Source: Fischerella muscicola SAG 1427-1 = PCC 73103 (lineage in GTDB: Bacteria; Cyanobacteriota; Cyanobacteriia; Cyanobacteriales; Nostocaceae). From it: DNA of 48,663 nt. The translations under genes and the position numbers were made by a program. The notes under the pieces were generated by a model. The model had not been told where the DNA came from, made no database searches, and saw only the letters and a program-made list of their open reading frames with translations. Each line of letters begins with the position of its first letter. Positions within the stretch are counted from its first letter, which is position 1. Where the stretch lies: the NCBI RefSeq assembly GCF_000317245.1, contig NZ_AJLJ01000353.1:1-48663 (forward strand), in the 5' to 3' direction. Shown here in pieces: positions 33,918 to 43,211 of this stretch.

Positions 33918-34346
33918 ATGAATGATCCTGTTCCTGCTCGCAAAACACCTAATATTCAAGCCGAACTTGCCAAAGAGCGCAACCGAGCTGCTACCGAACG
34001 CACTCTCATGGCATGGATTCGCACCAGCCTTACCCTGATCAGCTTTGGTTTTGGAATTGATGTCATCGTCAGTGCTATCCGTAGCTTTCAAGTAGTTCGA
34101 GACATCAATCCTGTACGTCTTTCTCGTATTCTAGGTCTTGCTTTCATTGGTCTGGGTATTTATGCCATGATTATGGCAATGATCCAACACCAGCAAGAAC
34201 TGTATCATATCCGACGCGACGAGGAATATCTCTACACTCCCCGTCACTCTTTAGCATTGACTGTTGCGATCGCCCTGGTTTGCATTGCTGTCTTTGCTTT
34301 TATTGGTATTTTGGTGAGTGCATTCACTCACAAACATACCATGTAG
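33918..34346 (+). CDS. DUF202 (YidH-type) small membrane protein
   Basis: This 142-residue protein begins with a soluble, basic N terminus and the DUF202 signature LAKERNRAATERTLMAWIRTSLTLISFGF (about 16-44). It has three membrane helices: about 33-53, 72-92 and 112-136. The family occurs in bacteria and as the transmembrane domain of eukaryotic VTC polyphosphate polymerase complexes; its molecular role in bacteria is unknown. It is the first of two paralogues here, 112 bp after the sulfatase fragment and 235 bp before the second. ATG 33918 is chosen because the two nearby ATGs in another frame give no product. Confidence 0.88.
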   Translation: MNDPVPARKTPNIQAELAKERNRAATERTLMAWIRTSLTLISFGFGIDVIVSAIRSFQVVRDINPVRLSRILGLAFIGLGIYAMIMAMIQHQQELYHIRRDEEYLYTPRHSLALTVAIALVCIAVFAFIGILVSAFTHKHTM

Positions 34347-34483
34347 GCTATAAGTGGTGAGGCAAAATTAAATTCATTCGTGGAGGTCAGGGAACCGGAA
34401 GACAATGCGTGTAATTAATTATGTCTAAGTAATTAGGTTGTATTGTTTGAGATTTCTGGAACTGCCTGGTGGTAAAGATTTTT

Positions 34484-34578
34484 AATCCAAAATCCAAAAT
34501 CTAAAATCTAAAATCTAAAATCCAAAATCCAAAATCTAAAATCCAAAATCCAAAATCCAAAATCTAAAATCCAAAATT
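34484..34578. repeat. heptamer tandem repeat (AAAATCC/AAAATCT) in the 5' leader of the second DUF202 gene
   Basis: About 13 copies of a 7-bp unit AAAATCY run without break to three bases before the ATG at 34582. This is STRR-type sequence of heterocystous cyanobacteria. It occupies the place where a ribosome-binding site should be, so none is visible for the gene. Confidence 0.9.
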
Positions 34579-34581
34579 GGT

Positions 34582-34995
34582 ATGAGTGCTTCTCAAAAAC
34601 CAACTACTACCACCAACGAATTGGCAAAAGAGCGTAATCGCGCTGCTGCTGAACGGACATTGACAAGTTGGATTCAGAATTGCTTATCTTTGATTGGTTT
34701 TGGTATTGCCTTTGATCGCATTTTTAATGCGCTGAATGAGTCGATTTCTAAGCATGATCCACGCATTGCTACCCGATTGACTCACATTATTGGCTTAAGC
34801 GCGATCGCTTTAGGCATTTTTCTATTGATTTTGGCAATGATTGGATACCTAATCAAAGTCAAATCATTAGAGCGAGAGGAATACTCATATAATTCATATA
34901 AACCGACTTATATTGTTAATTTATCTGTCTTTGTTGTTTCTATCATTTTATTTGGTTTGGTGGCAATAGTCGCTGTTTTTACTGTTCTTTACTAG
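34582..34995 (+). CDS. second DUF202 small membrane protein
   Basis: This 137-residue paralogue of the preceding protein shares LAKERNRAAAERTLTSWI and the three-helix layout (about 33-52, 72-93 and 108-134). After the first helix the two differ, and here the usual basic WIRT becomes WIQN, with Asn-Cys following. Directly upstream is a 95-bp heptamer repeat tract reaching almost to the start codon, so its translation or promoter arrangement differs from that of the first copy. Tandem duplication followed by divergence is the simplest origin. It is convergent with the DUF937 gene, 65 bp apart. Confidence 0.87.
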   Translation: MSASQKPTTTTNELAKERNRAAAERTLTSWIQNCLSLIGFGIAFDRIFNALNESISKHDPRIATRLTHIIGLSAIALGIFLLILAMIGYLIKVKSLEREEYSYNSYKPTYIVNLSVFVVSIILFGLVAIVAVFTVLY

Positions 34996-35060
34996 CAATA
35001 ATACGTAGCTTAAAATACTCTTTAGCAGATATGTTGTAAAAACATAGAACAACAAATCAA

Positions 35061-35585
35061 CTAGACAGTAGACGGATTTAGAAAACGATGAGCAAATTTC
35101 AGAACTTCACCCAAATCTGTGTTGCGATCGCTATCTAGAAACGCACTTAAGATCGAATTTGAGCCTTGAGTACCAGGTTTAGTAGCGCCCATATTTAGCA
35201 GACTCATCACTGCCGAAGTTAGGGTTGGCAAAGCAGCCTGAATGATGTTGGGACTTAGTCCTGTCCTTTGCGATACTGTTTGAACGATTTGCTGGTGCAA
35301 CTGAGGTGATAGCATAGATTGTTGTCCAGATGTACTTGCACCAGTGGCAACGGCTTGACCAATGAGATTCTGTAATTGACTGCTACCCAGACTTGACTGC
35401 TGTTTCTGAAGTGCGGGGCGAAGCATATCGCCCACTACTGACATCGCTTGTTGTATCTGAGATGGCTGAATTCCTCGACTTGTTGCCAATTCCTGAATCG
35501 AGTTGGTGATTGACTCTAGTTGAGCAACATTTCCCTGTTGATTGGGATTGTTAATTGCACTGAGAACATCAAAAAATAATCCCAT
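35061..35585 (-). CDS. DUF937-family protein
   Basis: This 174-residue soluble protein starts MGLFFDVLSAINNPNQQGN with a plausible ribosome-binding site AAGGAT ten bases upstream. It is rich in Gln, Ser, Leu and Ala, with the repeated helical pattern of the DUF937/YidB-like family (LSPQLHQQIVQTVSQRTGLSPN, ALPTLTSAVMSLLNMGA) and a C-terminal FLDSDRNTDLGEVLKFAHRFL motif. The GTGLSPN-type hairpin is repeated as GIQPSQ near the N terminus, suggesting two related halves. Function is unknown. The next gene on this strand is the phosphate-binding/DUF4912 protein, 61 bp upstream, so they may be co-transcribed. Confidence 0.78.
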   Translation of the reverse strand: MGLFFDVLSAINNPNQQGNVAQLESITNSIQELATSRGIQPSQIQQAMSVVGDMLRPALQKQQSSLGSSQLQNLIGQAVATGASTSGQQSMLSPQLHQQIVQTVSQRTGLSPNIIQAALPTLTSAVMSLLNMGATKPGTQGSNSILSAFLDSDRNTDLGEVLKFAHRFLNPSTV

Positions 35586-35646
35586 AATTTAAAGTATCCT
35601 TACTCAAAATTGATTATCAAAATATCTGAAAAAAATTGGTGATGTG

Positions 35647-38058
35647 CTAACGCGAAGTGGTATCTGCTGGCACATGAACGTGGAGCGAACGAATTATCCT
35701 CAGCCAATGATTATCATCTGTGTAGTAACCCAATTCTGCAATGTAATCGCGATCGCTCACTGGAATTAAAACATGCTTGTCTTGATCATGCTCATCACAC
35801 GTATACTGCTGGGTACTGTGTGCTAGCTGACTATCAATGTCAAGATTTGTCACATCATGAACTCGCAGTACCAGCCTACGTCCGCCTTGCTGTCGTTTAG
35901 CTGCTTTGTAGTTATCTGAAACTTCCCAATAAGCGTAAGCATCTTGAGAGTTACGAGGCACTAGGATAATCCGGCAATCATTTTTCATGGTTGACGAATC
36001 ATCTGTTGTGCGATCGCTATCAAGAGAAGATTTTTCTCTCTCCAAATATGACCGAGCCGTTGCTTCCATTCTTACAATAGTTCTATTGACCGTATTTGTT
36101 ACATCTCCAGTGACATTAGTTGTTGTTTGAGATGCATTGTCAACTTGCTCAGAAACAAGTCCTGTTAGGCTTGTAACAACATCGGATGAGGGTTTGACTG
36201 TACTCTCCATCGAAGTAGGAGATGGAAATTTTACAGGAGTTGAACGAGCTAGTTTGAGCCAGCGATCATCGTTGGTGACGTAGCCTAATTCTGCTACATA
36301 GTCGCGATCGCTCTGGTCAATAGGAATGTGTAAATCAGATGTTTGCTCATCACAACCCAACTCCCGAATATTATGAGGAGTTTGTCGCTCCAAATCTATG
36401 CCTGTTGTGTCATAAATACGCAGTGCCAGTTTCTGTCCACCCTGTCTTCGCACTTCTGCTTTCCGTGTTTCTGGAATTTCCCAGTAAGCATAGGCATTGC
36501 TAGAGTTACGAGGTACTAGTATAACGCGACTTTCATCTTGTGTAACTACTGGGCGATCGCTCACCAAAGTCTGCTCATCTGCTTTTGTTGTATGGATATG
36601 ATCAACTCCTGTACAGGCAGGAACTCGCACGTGAGGTGAACGATCAATTGTCAGCCAGTGACCGTTGGATGTGGTGTAGCCAAGCTCAACTATGTAATCA
36701 CGGTTGTCTACTGTGATAGGAATGTGTAAATCTTGTTCCCCTTCATGACAATCAAACTCTTTGATACTGTGTGGTCTTTTACTATCCATGTCTATATTGG
36801 TGACATCGTAGAGACGCAATTTCAAATTACGTCCACCTTGCCTTTGCAAATCAGCTTTCACCTGATCTGGAACTTCCCAATAAGCATAAGCATTCCTACA
36901 ATTTCTGGGTGTGAGGATAATACGGCTCTCAGGGGTGCTAACAGCTGCTAGAACAGGAGGAGCAACAGTTTGAGCTTGCGAACCCCTATTTCTCCGCAAC
37001 AACCAGGCAAGTCCACCCAGGAACGGCAATAATAATAACCACCACCAAGGAGATACTCGTTGGGATTCAGTTGCAACCGTATTTGTTATACCAGATGAAG
37101 TTTTTGCTGTAGGTGAGGATGTGGCTTGAGGAGATGCATTTTGATTTTGTGCTGCGATTTCACTACCTGTTGTGGCAACAGTTGCTTTTTCAATCATTTG
37201 CTTGTTTTCGGGGGCTGTTGCATAACCCAAAAAAGCAACTGTTGCAGGACTAGGATTAGATCTCCGATAAGCATAAAGCAAAGGTTGGGAGAATGGATAA
37301 CGAGGGTCGGTGGGAAGAACCTCATGCATGGGAATCACCCGTACATTCGGGTTATTGATTACTTGATCTGCGATCGCATATCCAATGCCATCTGTTCCTA
37401 ATTGTTTAATCACTGCTTGTGTACTGTCTTGCGAAAGTTTGACAGCATTTGCACCCGTTTGAAATGGAGCTTTCTGAAAAACGGGATAATTCTCAAACGC
37501 TTGCCGCAAATCACTATTTTCTGGACGATCTATCAAGCGAATGGGTTGGGAAGAACCGCCAACTTGTGACCAGTTAGTAATCTCACCTCGAAAAATTTGG
37601 GCAAATTGTTCAGAAGTCAAGCTACCCTTAAACGAATTGTCCTTGGCAATAATTACAGCAATTTTATTACGGGTTAAAGGAGTTGTGACCAGCCCTTGCG
37701 CTTTCTCCGCCTCTGTTAGTGGACGACCGATAGCAGCCAAATCAATTTTTCCATTTGGCAATGCTTTTAAAGCTGCATTTGTTCCGTCGTAAGCTATCTT
37801 GACCTCTGTACCAGGAAACCTGGCTTTGAAACTCTCCACCAGTGCCTGATTAATCTTTTCCATGCTATTAGTACCGTCGATCTGCACTTGCGTACCACTA
37901 GGAACTGATTGCGGCATCGGAAAAGCAGTACTAACACCTGATGACTGAGCAAGCAAAGGACGAGCAATCAAAGAGACTACTAAAGGAGTAGAAACAGCAC
38001 TAGATACAAATACTATTACTAACGAATTTAGTGATTTTGTTTGACTAAACATTTTCAT
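35647..38058 (-). CDS. PstS-like substrate-binding domain fused through a membrane helix to three DUF4912 domains
   Basis: From the ATG at 38058 (preceded by CAGGG) the product is 803 residues. A signal/anchor segment (about 10-38, ending LLAQSS) is followed by a phosphate-type periplasmic binding domain (about 55-290: QVQIDGTNSMEKINQALVES, YDGTNAALKALPNGKIDLAA, FRGEITNWSQVGG, IGYAIADQV). A Ser/Thr/Ala linker leads to one membrane helix (about 338-356, WWWLLLLPFLGGLAWLL) followed by RRNRGS. Three DUF4912 domains follow (about 378-482, 500-602 and 690-795), each with AYAYWE, GG(R/Q)xLxLRxxDxT and RDYxxELGY motifs. Positive charges after the helix put the binding domain outside and the DUF4912 repeats inside, the layout of a transmembrane receptor. 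Ligand and output are unknown. Confidence 0.85.
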   Translation of the reverse strand: MKMFSQTKSLNSLVIVFVSSAVSTPLVVSLIARPLLAQSSGVSTAFPMPQSVPSGTQVQIDGTNSMEKINQALVESFKARFPGTEVKIAYDGTNAALKALPNGKIDLAAIGRPLTEAEKAQGLVTTPLTRNKIAVIIAKDNSFKGSLTSEQFAQIFRGEITNWSQVGGSSQPIRLIDRPENSDLRQAFENYPVFQKAPFQTGANAVKLSQDSTQAVIKQLGTDGIGYAIADQVINNPNVRVIPMHEVLPTDPRYPFSQPLLYAYRRSNPSPATVAFLGYATAPENKQMIEKATVATTGSEIAAQNQNASPQATSSPTAKTSSGITNTVATESQRVSPWWWLLLLPFLGGLAWLLRRNRGSQAQTVAPPVLAAVSTPESRIILTPRNCRNAYAYWEVPDQVKADLQRQGGRNLKLRLYDVTNIDMDSKRPHSIKEFDCHEGEQDLHIPITVDNRDYIVELGYTTSNGHWLTIDRSPHVRVPACTGVDHIHTTKADEQTLVSDRPVVTQDESRVILVPRNSSNAYAYWEIPETRKAEVRRQGGQKLALRIYDTTGIDLERQTPHNIRELGCDEQTSDLHIPIDQSDRDYVAELGYVTNDDRWLKLARSTPVKFPSPTSMESTVKPSSDVVTSLTGLVSEQVDNASQTTTNVTGDVTNTVNRTIVRMEATARSYLEREKSSLDSDRTTDDSSTMKNDCRIILVPRNSQDAYAYWEVSDNYKAAKRQQGGRRLVLRVHDVTNLDIDSQLAHSTQQYTCDEHDQDKHVLIPVSDRDYIAELGYYTDDNHWLRIIRSLHVHVPADTTSR

Positions 38059-38269
38059 GCACCCTGATTTCAAATGTTTTCATGTTTTTTATTTCTTCTT
38101 GTTTAAGAGAAATCTTAGTTTATTAAAATGTAAAAACTAATAATTAGAATGTCAGAATACCGAATGTTCATAATTAAAGACATGATTGTATTTTTTATTT
38201 TAAAAGCCTTAATAAATTGGTAACTTGATATGTAATACGAGTTGAATAAAATAATTTAAAAATAAATAT

Positions 38270-38476
38270 TCAAGCTTCACACTTTAATCCAGTGATATCT
38301 TCGAGACTTGATATCAAATCTTTCATATCGTTCCATTGAAAATATCTTAGATATCCGGCTTCTAGCAAAAGAGCAATCTGTTCTTTAAGTTTTTGTTCAT
38401 GCCAACGATCATTGTGTAAATGATCAAATACCTGATCAAGATATTCCAGATATTTTTCATCGATAGATGTACTCAT
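38270..38476 (-). CDS. small hypothetical helical protein
   Basis: This 68-residue protein starts at ATG 38476 (MSTSIDEKYLEYLDQVFDHL) with GTGGGG about six bases upstream; a GTG two codons earlier is also open. It is acidic and aromatic-rich (EAGYLRYFQWNDMKDL) with no membrane segment and is predicted to be helical. I recognise no family. It lies between the DUF4912 gene and aqpZ on the same strand, 100 bp after aqpZ, so it may be the second gene of an aqpZ transcript. Confidence 0.55.
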   Translation of the reverse strand: MSTSIDEKYLEYLDQVFDHLHNDRWHEQKLKEQIALLLEAGYLRYFQWNDMKDLISSLEDITGLKCEA

Positions 38477-38578
38477 ATGCACCCCACTACCTTTATCCGT
38501 CTACACTGCTGACTAACTTTTTCTCACTTGGAGAACAGCTTCCACTGTTTAAACCTGCTCTCCTAAGTGCTTCGCAAA

Positions 38579-39373
38579 CTATCGTCGCGAATAACCTCCT
38601 TCCCCCACATCTCGTCGTGAAAATTCATGTTCAGCCTCACCTACAACTGGCGCTCCTGATTCACCTAAAACGCTGGAATAGAAAAGACCTGCCAATATTG
38701 CACCCAAAATTGGAGCTATCCAAAACATCCATACTTGCCTAAACATTTCTACACCAGCGAAAAGTGCAGGGCCAGTACTACGAGCAGGATTAACCGATGT
38801 ATTAGTTATCGGAATGCTAATCAAATGAACTAATGTCAGTGCCATACCAATAGCAATTGGTGCAAAACCTTTAGGAGCGCGACCATCAGTCGCACCCAAG
38901 ATCACAATTAAAAAAATGAAGGTCATTATAACTTCTGTAATGAAACAGGCAATTAATGAATAACCTCCAGGAGAATGCACTCCATAACCATTGGTTGCTA
39001 GTGGATTGGAACCAGAAAGTATAAATCCTGGTTTCCCTGTAGCAATTAGATAAACTAGCCCTGCGGCTACTATTGCTCCCAATATTTGAGCAATGATATA
39101 TGGAAGCAACTCAGAAGCAGGAAAACGTTTTCCTGCCCAAAGACCAAAGGATACAGCTGGGTTGATGTGGCAACCTGAGATATGAGCAATAGCATAGGCC
39201 ATAGTCAGCAATGTCAGACCAAATGCTAAAGCAACACCTAAAAAACCAATTCCCAATTCATTTATTTTTGCATTCGGAAATGCCGCAGCAAAAACTGCAC
39301 TGCCACATCCACCAAGAACTAACACAAATGTACCAACAAATTCTGCAAGGCATCGCGTAAAAAGTGAAATCAT
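38579..39373 (-). CDS. aqpZ: aquaporin Z-type water channel (MIP family)
   Basis: This 264-residue inner-membrane channel has six helices and both Asn-Pro-Ala boxes, HINPAVS (Asn71) and SVNPARS (Asn195). The selectivity filter residues correspond to those of E. coli AqpZ: Phe51, His183, Thr192, Arg198, the combination of water-specific channels; glycerol channels usually have smaller or aliphatic residues at the Phe and His positions. A ribosome-binding site AAGGAG precedes the ATG at 39373. The polar C-terminal tail of about 30 residues (GEAEHEFSRRDVGEGG) is longer than in E. coli. It is divergent from glpK, with 578 bp between the starts, so a link to glycerol uptake is not implied by the filter. 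Confidence 0.93.
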   Translation of the reverse strand: MISLFTRCLAEFVGTFVLVLGGCGSAVFAAAFPNAKINELGIGFLGVALAFGLTLLTMAYAIAHISGCHINPAVSFGLWAGKRFPASELLPYIIAQILGAIVAAGLVYLIATGKPGFILSGSNPLATNGYGVHSPGGYSLIACFITEVIMTFIFLIVILGATDGRAPKGFAPIAIGMALTLVHLISIPITNTSVNPARSTGPALFAGVEMFRQVWMFWIAPILGAILAGLFYSSVLGESGAPVVGEAEHEFSRRDVGEGGYSRR

Positions 39374-39951
39374 GATTAACTCCTTGCTTAATCAACAAAG
39401 TGAAAGCGTTATGAGTCAAGCGCTGAGAGAAAATTTTGCCTTTTGTTAGCTTATATTTGAGTGCTAACTATCGTTAAATTTGTCAATTCATACAGTTAGT
39501 TTCAATGACAGTTAAGCCAGTTAAGTAGATTATTCAAAAAACATGTAACAATATGGCAGTTTAAGACCTTATTTGATGTGTATTAACAGCTTTCTTAATT
39601 TATAGTGTGATTTTTAACATAATTTTTATGCTGAATTATTTCTGAAACAAAAAAGTTTTTACTTTCTTGATCAGAGCGATGTTTACAAGATTGTTTTGGA
39701 AATCAAAAATGCTTATCCAAATTTATAGTTTTGATAGTTTAATCTTGTTGAGTTCAGCCTAAGCTCAAAAAATAAGAATAAAATAAGAATAAAATAATAA
39801 TTAAATAAGCATTTTTATATAGAATTTCTAAATCATTCCTGATGCACAAGATCCCCGACTTCTTGGAGAAGTCGGGGATCTAAGCTCTGCGATTCTCACA
39901 AATCATAATGTTAAATTATTAACCACTAATGATATACGCACATTCTTAAAC
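39374..39951. other. aqpZ-glpK divergent spacer, no gene seen
   Basis: This 578-bp AT-rich spacer has no ORF of interest. It contains a small tandem repeat of AATAAGAATAA units at about 39770-39800 and the third copy of the GATCCCCGACTT palindrome at 39849-39881. Promoters for both genes should lie here; none can be assigned with confidence. Confidence 0.4.
39849..39881. repeat. dispersed palindrome, copy 3 (AGATCCCCGACTT half-site)
   Basis: This is a 33-nt near-perfect hairpin: AGATCCCCGACTTCT at 39849-39863 pairs with AGAAGTCGGGGATCT at 39867-39881, with a three-base loop. It is the cleanest of the three copies and lies 71 bases before the glpK start. Confidence 0.8.
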
Positions 39952-41439
39952 ATGAGTTACATTTTGGCATTAGATTTAGGTACTACAGGCAACCGTGCTT
40001 TTGTGTTTAATGTTCTTGGTAAAATTGTTGGGCAAGCATACAAAGAACTAACACAGTATTATCCCCAACCCGGATGGTTAGAACATGACGCTGAGGAGAT
40101 TTGGCAAGATACTTGTTGGGTGATGCAAAGTGCGATCGCTAATGCCAAAATTATTCCTAGTGAAATTGTGGCGATGGGAGTCACCGTACAACGGGAAACT
40201 TGTTTAATTTGGGATAAAACCACTGGAAAACCTCTACATCAAGCAATTGTTTGGCAAGATCGCCGCACTGCTCCTTTGTGTAATCAATTACAAGCCCAAG
40301 GTTATGCTGATGAGATTTATGATCGCACTGGTTTAGTTATCGATGCCTATTTTTCTGCTACAAAGCTCAGATGGTTGCTAGATCATGTCACAGGTATTGA
40401 TCTCAAAAATGTTTTAGCCGGAACAATTGATACCTGGATTTTGTGGAAACTCACAGGCGGGAAAGTTCATGCTACCGATCACAGCAACGCCAGTCGGACA
40501 ATGCTGATGAATCTGACAAGCTGTGCATGGGATGAAACTTTACTGGAATTATTTCAAATACCTGCTCATATCTTGCCCCAGATCCAACCCAGCTTCGGAA
40601 AATTTGGTGTTACTGATAGCACTTTACTCGGTGCAGAAATTCCCATCACTGCCATTTTAGGAGATCAACAAGCAGCTTTATTTGGTCATGGATGCGATCG
40701 CCCTGGTTTAATGAAATGTACTTACGGCACTGGTAGCTTTTTAGTTGCTCACACTGGCTCAGAAATTGTGCGTTCTCAAAATCGGCTGATCTCTACAGTG
40801 GCATGGACGCAAATTCGTAACGGTAATTTAGATGTTGGCTATGCCTTGGAAGGTAGCATGTTTACTAGTGGGGCATGTATCCAATGGTTACGGGATAGCA
40901 TGAAGCTGATTACAACAGCTGCGGAGACAGAAGCGATCGCCAATCGAGTTACAGATAACGGTGGTGTATATTTTATTCCGGCATTTAGCGGATTGGGCGC
41001 ACCTCACTGGGATATGAGCGCCAGAGGAGCCTTTTTTGGCATTACCGCCGCCGTCCAACCACAGCATTTTGTCAGGGCTGTCTTAGAAGCGATCGCCTAC
41101 CAAGTCAAAGAAGTCGTGGTAGCCATTAGTGGATCTTGCAGCGCAGGAGTAAAGAAATTAACAGTAGATGGTGGAGCCTGTGAAAACAACTTCCTCATGC
41201 AATTTCAGGCAGATGTGCTAAATATATCAGTTGAACGCCCTGTAATGCGTGATACTACTGTGCAGGGTATCGCTATGGCTGCTGGTTTGGCGGTGGGATT
41301 TTGGGATAGTTACGAGGCATTGGTGCAGCAGCGACAAATTGATCGTTACTTTTCGCCTGGTGTGGGAAGTGAATATGCAACAGCCAATTTTGTCATTTGG
41401 CAAAAGGCGGTAGAACGGGCTAAATATTGGGCAAAGTAA
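39952..41439 (+). CDS. glpK: glycerol kinase
   Basis: This cytoplasmic FGGY-family kinase phosphorylates glycerol to glycerol-3-phosphate. The 495-residue length is normal. The N-terminal phosphate loop reads LALDLGTTGNRAFVF (E. coli has DQGTTSSRA, so Gln to Leu and Ser-Ser to Gly-Asn). Substrate residues are present: Arg and Glu in VQRET, Trp in IVWQDRRT, Tyr in DAYFSATKLRW, Asp in GDQQAALFG. The C-terminal GGACENNFLMQFQADVL motif is intact. It is followed 92 bp downstream by a DUF3352 gene on the same strand, possibly the same transcript. Other FGGY kinases were considered, but the combined substrate residues favour glycerol. Confidence 0.93.
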   Translation: MSYILALDLGTTGNRAFVFNVLGKIVGQAYKELTQYYPQPGWLEHDAEEIWQDTCWVMQSAIANAKIIPSEIVAMGVTVQRETCLIWDKTTGKPLHQAIVWQDRRTAPLCNQLQAQGYADEIYDRTGLVIDAYFSATKLRWLLDHVTGIDLKNVLAGTIDTWILWKLTGGKVHATDHSNASRTMLMNLTSCAWDETLLELFQIPAHILPQIQPSFGKFGVTDSTLLGAEIPITAILGDQQAALFGHGCDRPGLMKCTYGTGSFLVAHTGSEIVRSQNRLISTVAWTQIRNGNLDVGYALEGSMFTSGACIQWLRDSMKLITTAAETEAIANRVTDNGGVYFIPAFSGLGAPHWDMSARGAFFGITAAVQPQHFVRAVLEAIAYQVKEVVVAISGSCSAGVKKLTVDGGACENNFLMQFQADVLNISVERPVMRDTTVQGIAMAAGLAVGFWDSYEALVQQRQIDRYFSPGVGSEYATANFVIWQKAVERAKYWAK

Positions 41440-41531
41440 ATTAAGATACACGCAAATTTCGGTTAATAATCCCGGAAATTCCACATTGAAGCTTGTATCA
41501 CGACTAATTACATTTAAGAGAAAAAACAACA

Positions 41532-43211
41532 ATGTCTAAAACCAAAATTTTAATACCTGCTGTTGGCGCTGCTGTAGTTGTAGCAGGTAGCGTAGCTGCT
41601 TACATGTACTTGAAGGGTGGGCCTGCTGGAGACATTTCAGGTGCTGCTGGAAGTGCCAAAGTTGTACCAGATAAAGCATTCATGGCGACATATATTTCCA
41701 CAGATCCCAAAGTTTGGGCAAAATTGGAGCAGTTTGGCACCCCAGAAGCGCAAAAGATAGTTGCAAAAGGTCTGGACGACTTTAACAAAGATGTATTAAC
41801 TGATAGTAATATTTCTTACGAAAAAGACTTAAAACCATGGGTTGGTGGTGTGATGATTGCCATGTTACCACCAACTTCAACAAAACCTGCTCAGTTAAGA
41901 TTACCTTCAGCAAATCCTAATTCGCCAGCAGTCATAACGCAGGAACCAAACTTTTTGGTGGTAGTAGGAATCAAGGATAAAATCAATGCCTTGAACTTTG
42001 CAAACAAACTAAAAAGTCAAAAAAACCTCAAAACCAAGGAAATTGACTATAAAGGTCTAAAAATTACAGAAACTTCTGGTCAGAGTCAACCCACGTATAG
42101 TGCTGTGTTGAATAATCATCTGGTGTTTGCTCCTGAAAAGCAAACTGTAGAACAAGCGATTGACACCTTTAAAGGACAGCCTTCTTTTGCTAATAAACAG
42201 GGTGCAAACAGTATTTTAAGTAAAAGTGCAGTAGAAAACACAGTGGCACAAATTTATGTACCTGACTATGCAGGTATGGTACAGCAATTGATCAATTTAA
42301 ATCCGCAAGTGCAGCAAATTCCGCCGCAGACTCTAGCACAGTTAAAGCAAGTGAAATCAATGGTGGCGGGTGTGGGAATTGATGATGCGGGAGTGCGGAT
42401 GAAAGCGATCGCCGACTTAGATCCCCAACTCGTGAAATTTGAGTATAAAAATAGCCCTAGTAAAGTAATATCGCAATTACCTGCTGAAACAATGGCTCTG
42501 GTTAACGGTCAAGGTATAAGCACCTGGTGGTCAACATTAGTAGAACAGTCTCAAGATTATCCCGAATTTAAACAAGTAATTGAGCAAGCGCGCGCCCAAT
42601 TGAAATTGACCAATCTCGATTTGGATAAAGAAGTTTTTGGGTGGATGGATGGAGAATTTGGTGTCGCTGCGATTCCAACGAATCAAGGTTTGTTAGCACA
42701 GCTTGGTTTTGGAGGAGCCTTTGTATTTCATACTAGCGATCGCAAGACAGCCGAAACTACTTTGACCAAATTGGATACCTTAGCCAAAACACAGCAAATT
42801 AACATCGCTCAAAGAAATATCGGTAATAAAAATATTACCGAATGGCAAATTCCCGGACAAGGCGCTTTGTTAGCACATGGTTGGCTGGATCAAGACACAG
42901 TTTTTATCGCTGTTGGTGGGCCGATAGCTGATGCGATCGCTACTCCTAATAGTAAATCTCTCAACGACAGCGAAAACTTCAAAACAGTTACAGGTTCTCT
43001 ACAGAAACCAAATGGTGGTTACTTCTACCTGGATATGGACAAAACCACGTCCCTAATAAATCGTTTTGCAACCCACAATCAATCCCTACCGCCTGAAGCC
43101 AGTGCCATCATGAATTCTATTCATGGTGTGAGTTTGACTGCTACCAGTCCAGATAAATCTACCACTCACATGGAGATGCTGTTAGCTCTCAAGCCAAAGA
43201 CAAGTAAATAA
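41532..43211 (+). CDS. DUF3352 family membrane-anchored protein
   Basis: This 559-residue protein starts MSKTKILIPAVGAAVVVAGS with a single N-terminal anchor or uncleaved signal (about 5-27, ending AAYMYLKGG), then a large soluble, probably periplasmic, domain. DUF3352-type stretches include PDKAFMATYISTDPKVWAKLEQF, NNHLVFAPEKQTVEQAID, LPAETMALVNGQG and GYFYLDMDKTTSLINRF. The family is common in cyanobacteria and has no established function. A purine-rich AAGAGAAAAAAC lies just before the ATG at 41532. It follows glpK at 92 bp and is itself followed immediately by a long inverted repeat. Confidence 0.85.
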   Translation: MSKTKILIPAVGAAVVVAGSVAAYMYLKGGPAGDISGAAGSAKVVPDKAFMATYISTDPKVWAKLEQFGTPEAQKIVAKGLDDFNKDVLTDSNISYEKDLKPWVGGVMIAMLPPTSTKPAQLRLPSANPNSPAVITQEPNFLVVVGIKDKINALNFANKLKSQKNLKTKEIDYKGLKITETSGQSQPTYSAVLNNHLVFAPEKQTVEQAIDTFKGQPSFANKQGANSILSKSAVENTVAQIYVPDYAGMVQQLINLNPQVQQIPPQTLAQLKQVKSMVAGVGIDDAGVRMKAIADLDPQLVKFEYKNSPSKVISQLPAETMALVNGQGISTWWSTLVEQSQDYPEFKQVIEQARAQLKLTNLDLDKEVFGWMDGEFGVAAIPTNQGLLAQLGFGGAFVFHTSDRKTAETTLTKLDTLAKTQQINIAQRNIGNKNITEWQIPGQGALLAHGWLDQDTVFIAVGGPIADAIATPNSKSLNDSENFKTVTGSLQKPNGGYFYLDMDKTTSLINRFATHNQSLPPEASAIMNSIHGVSLTATSPDKSTTHMEMLLALKPKTSK

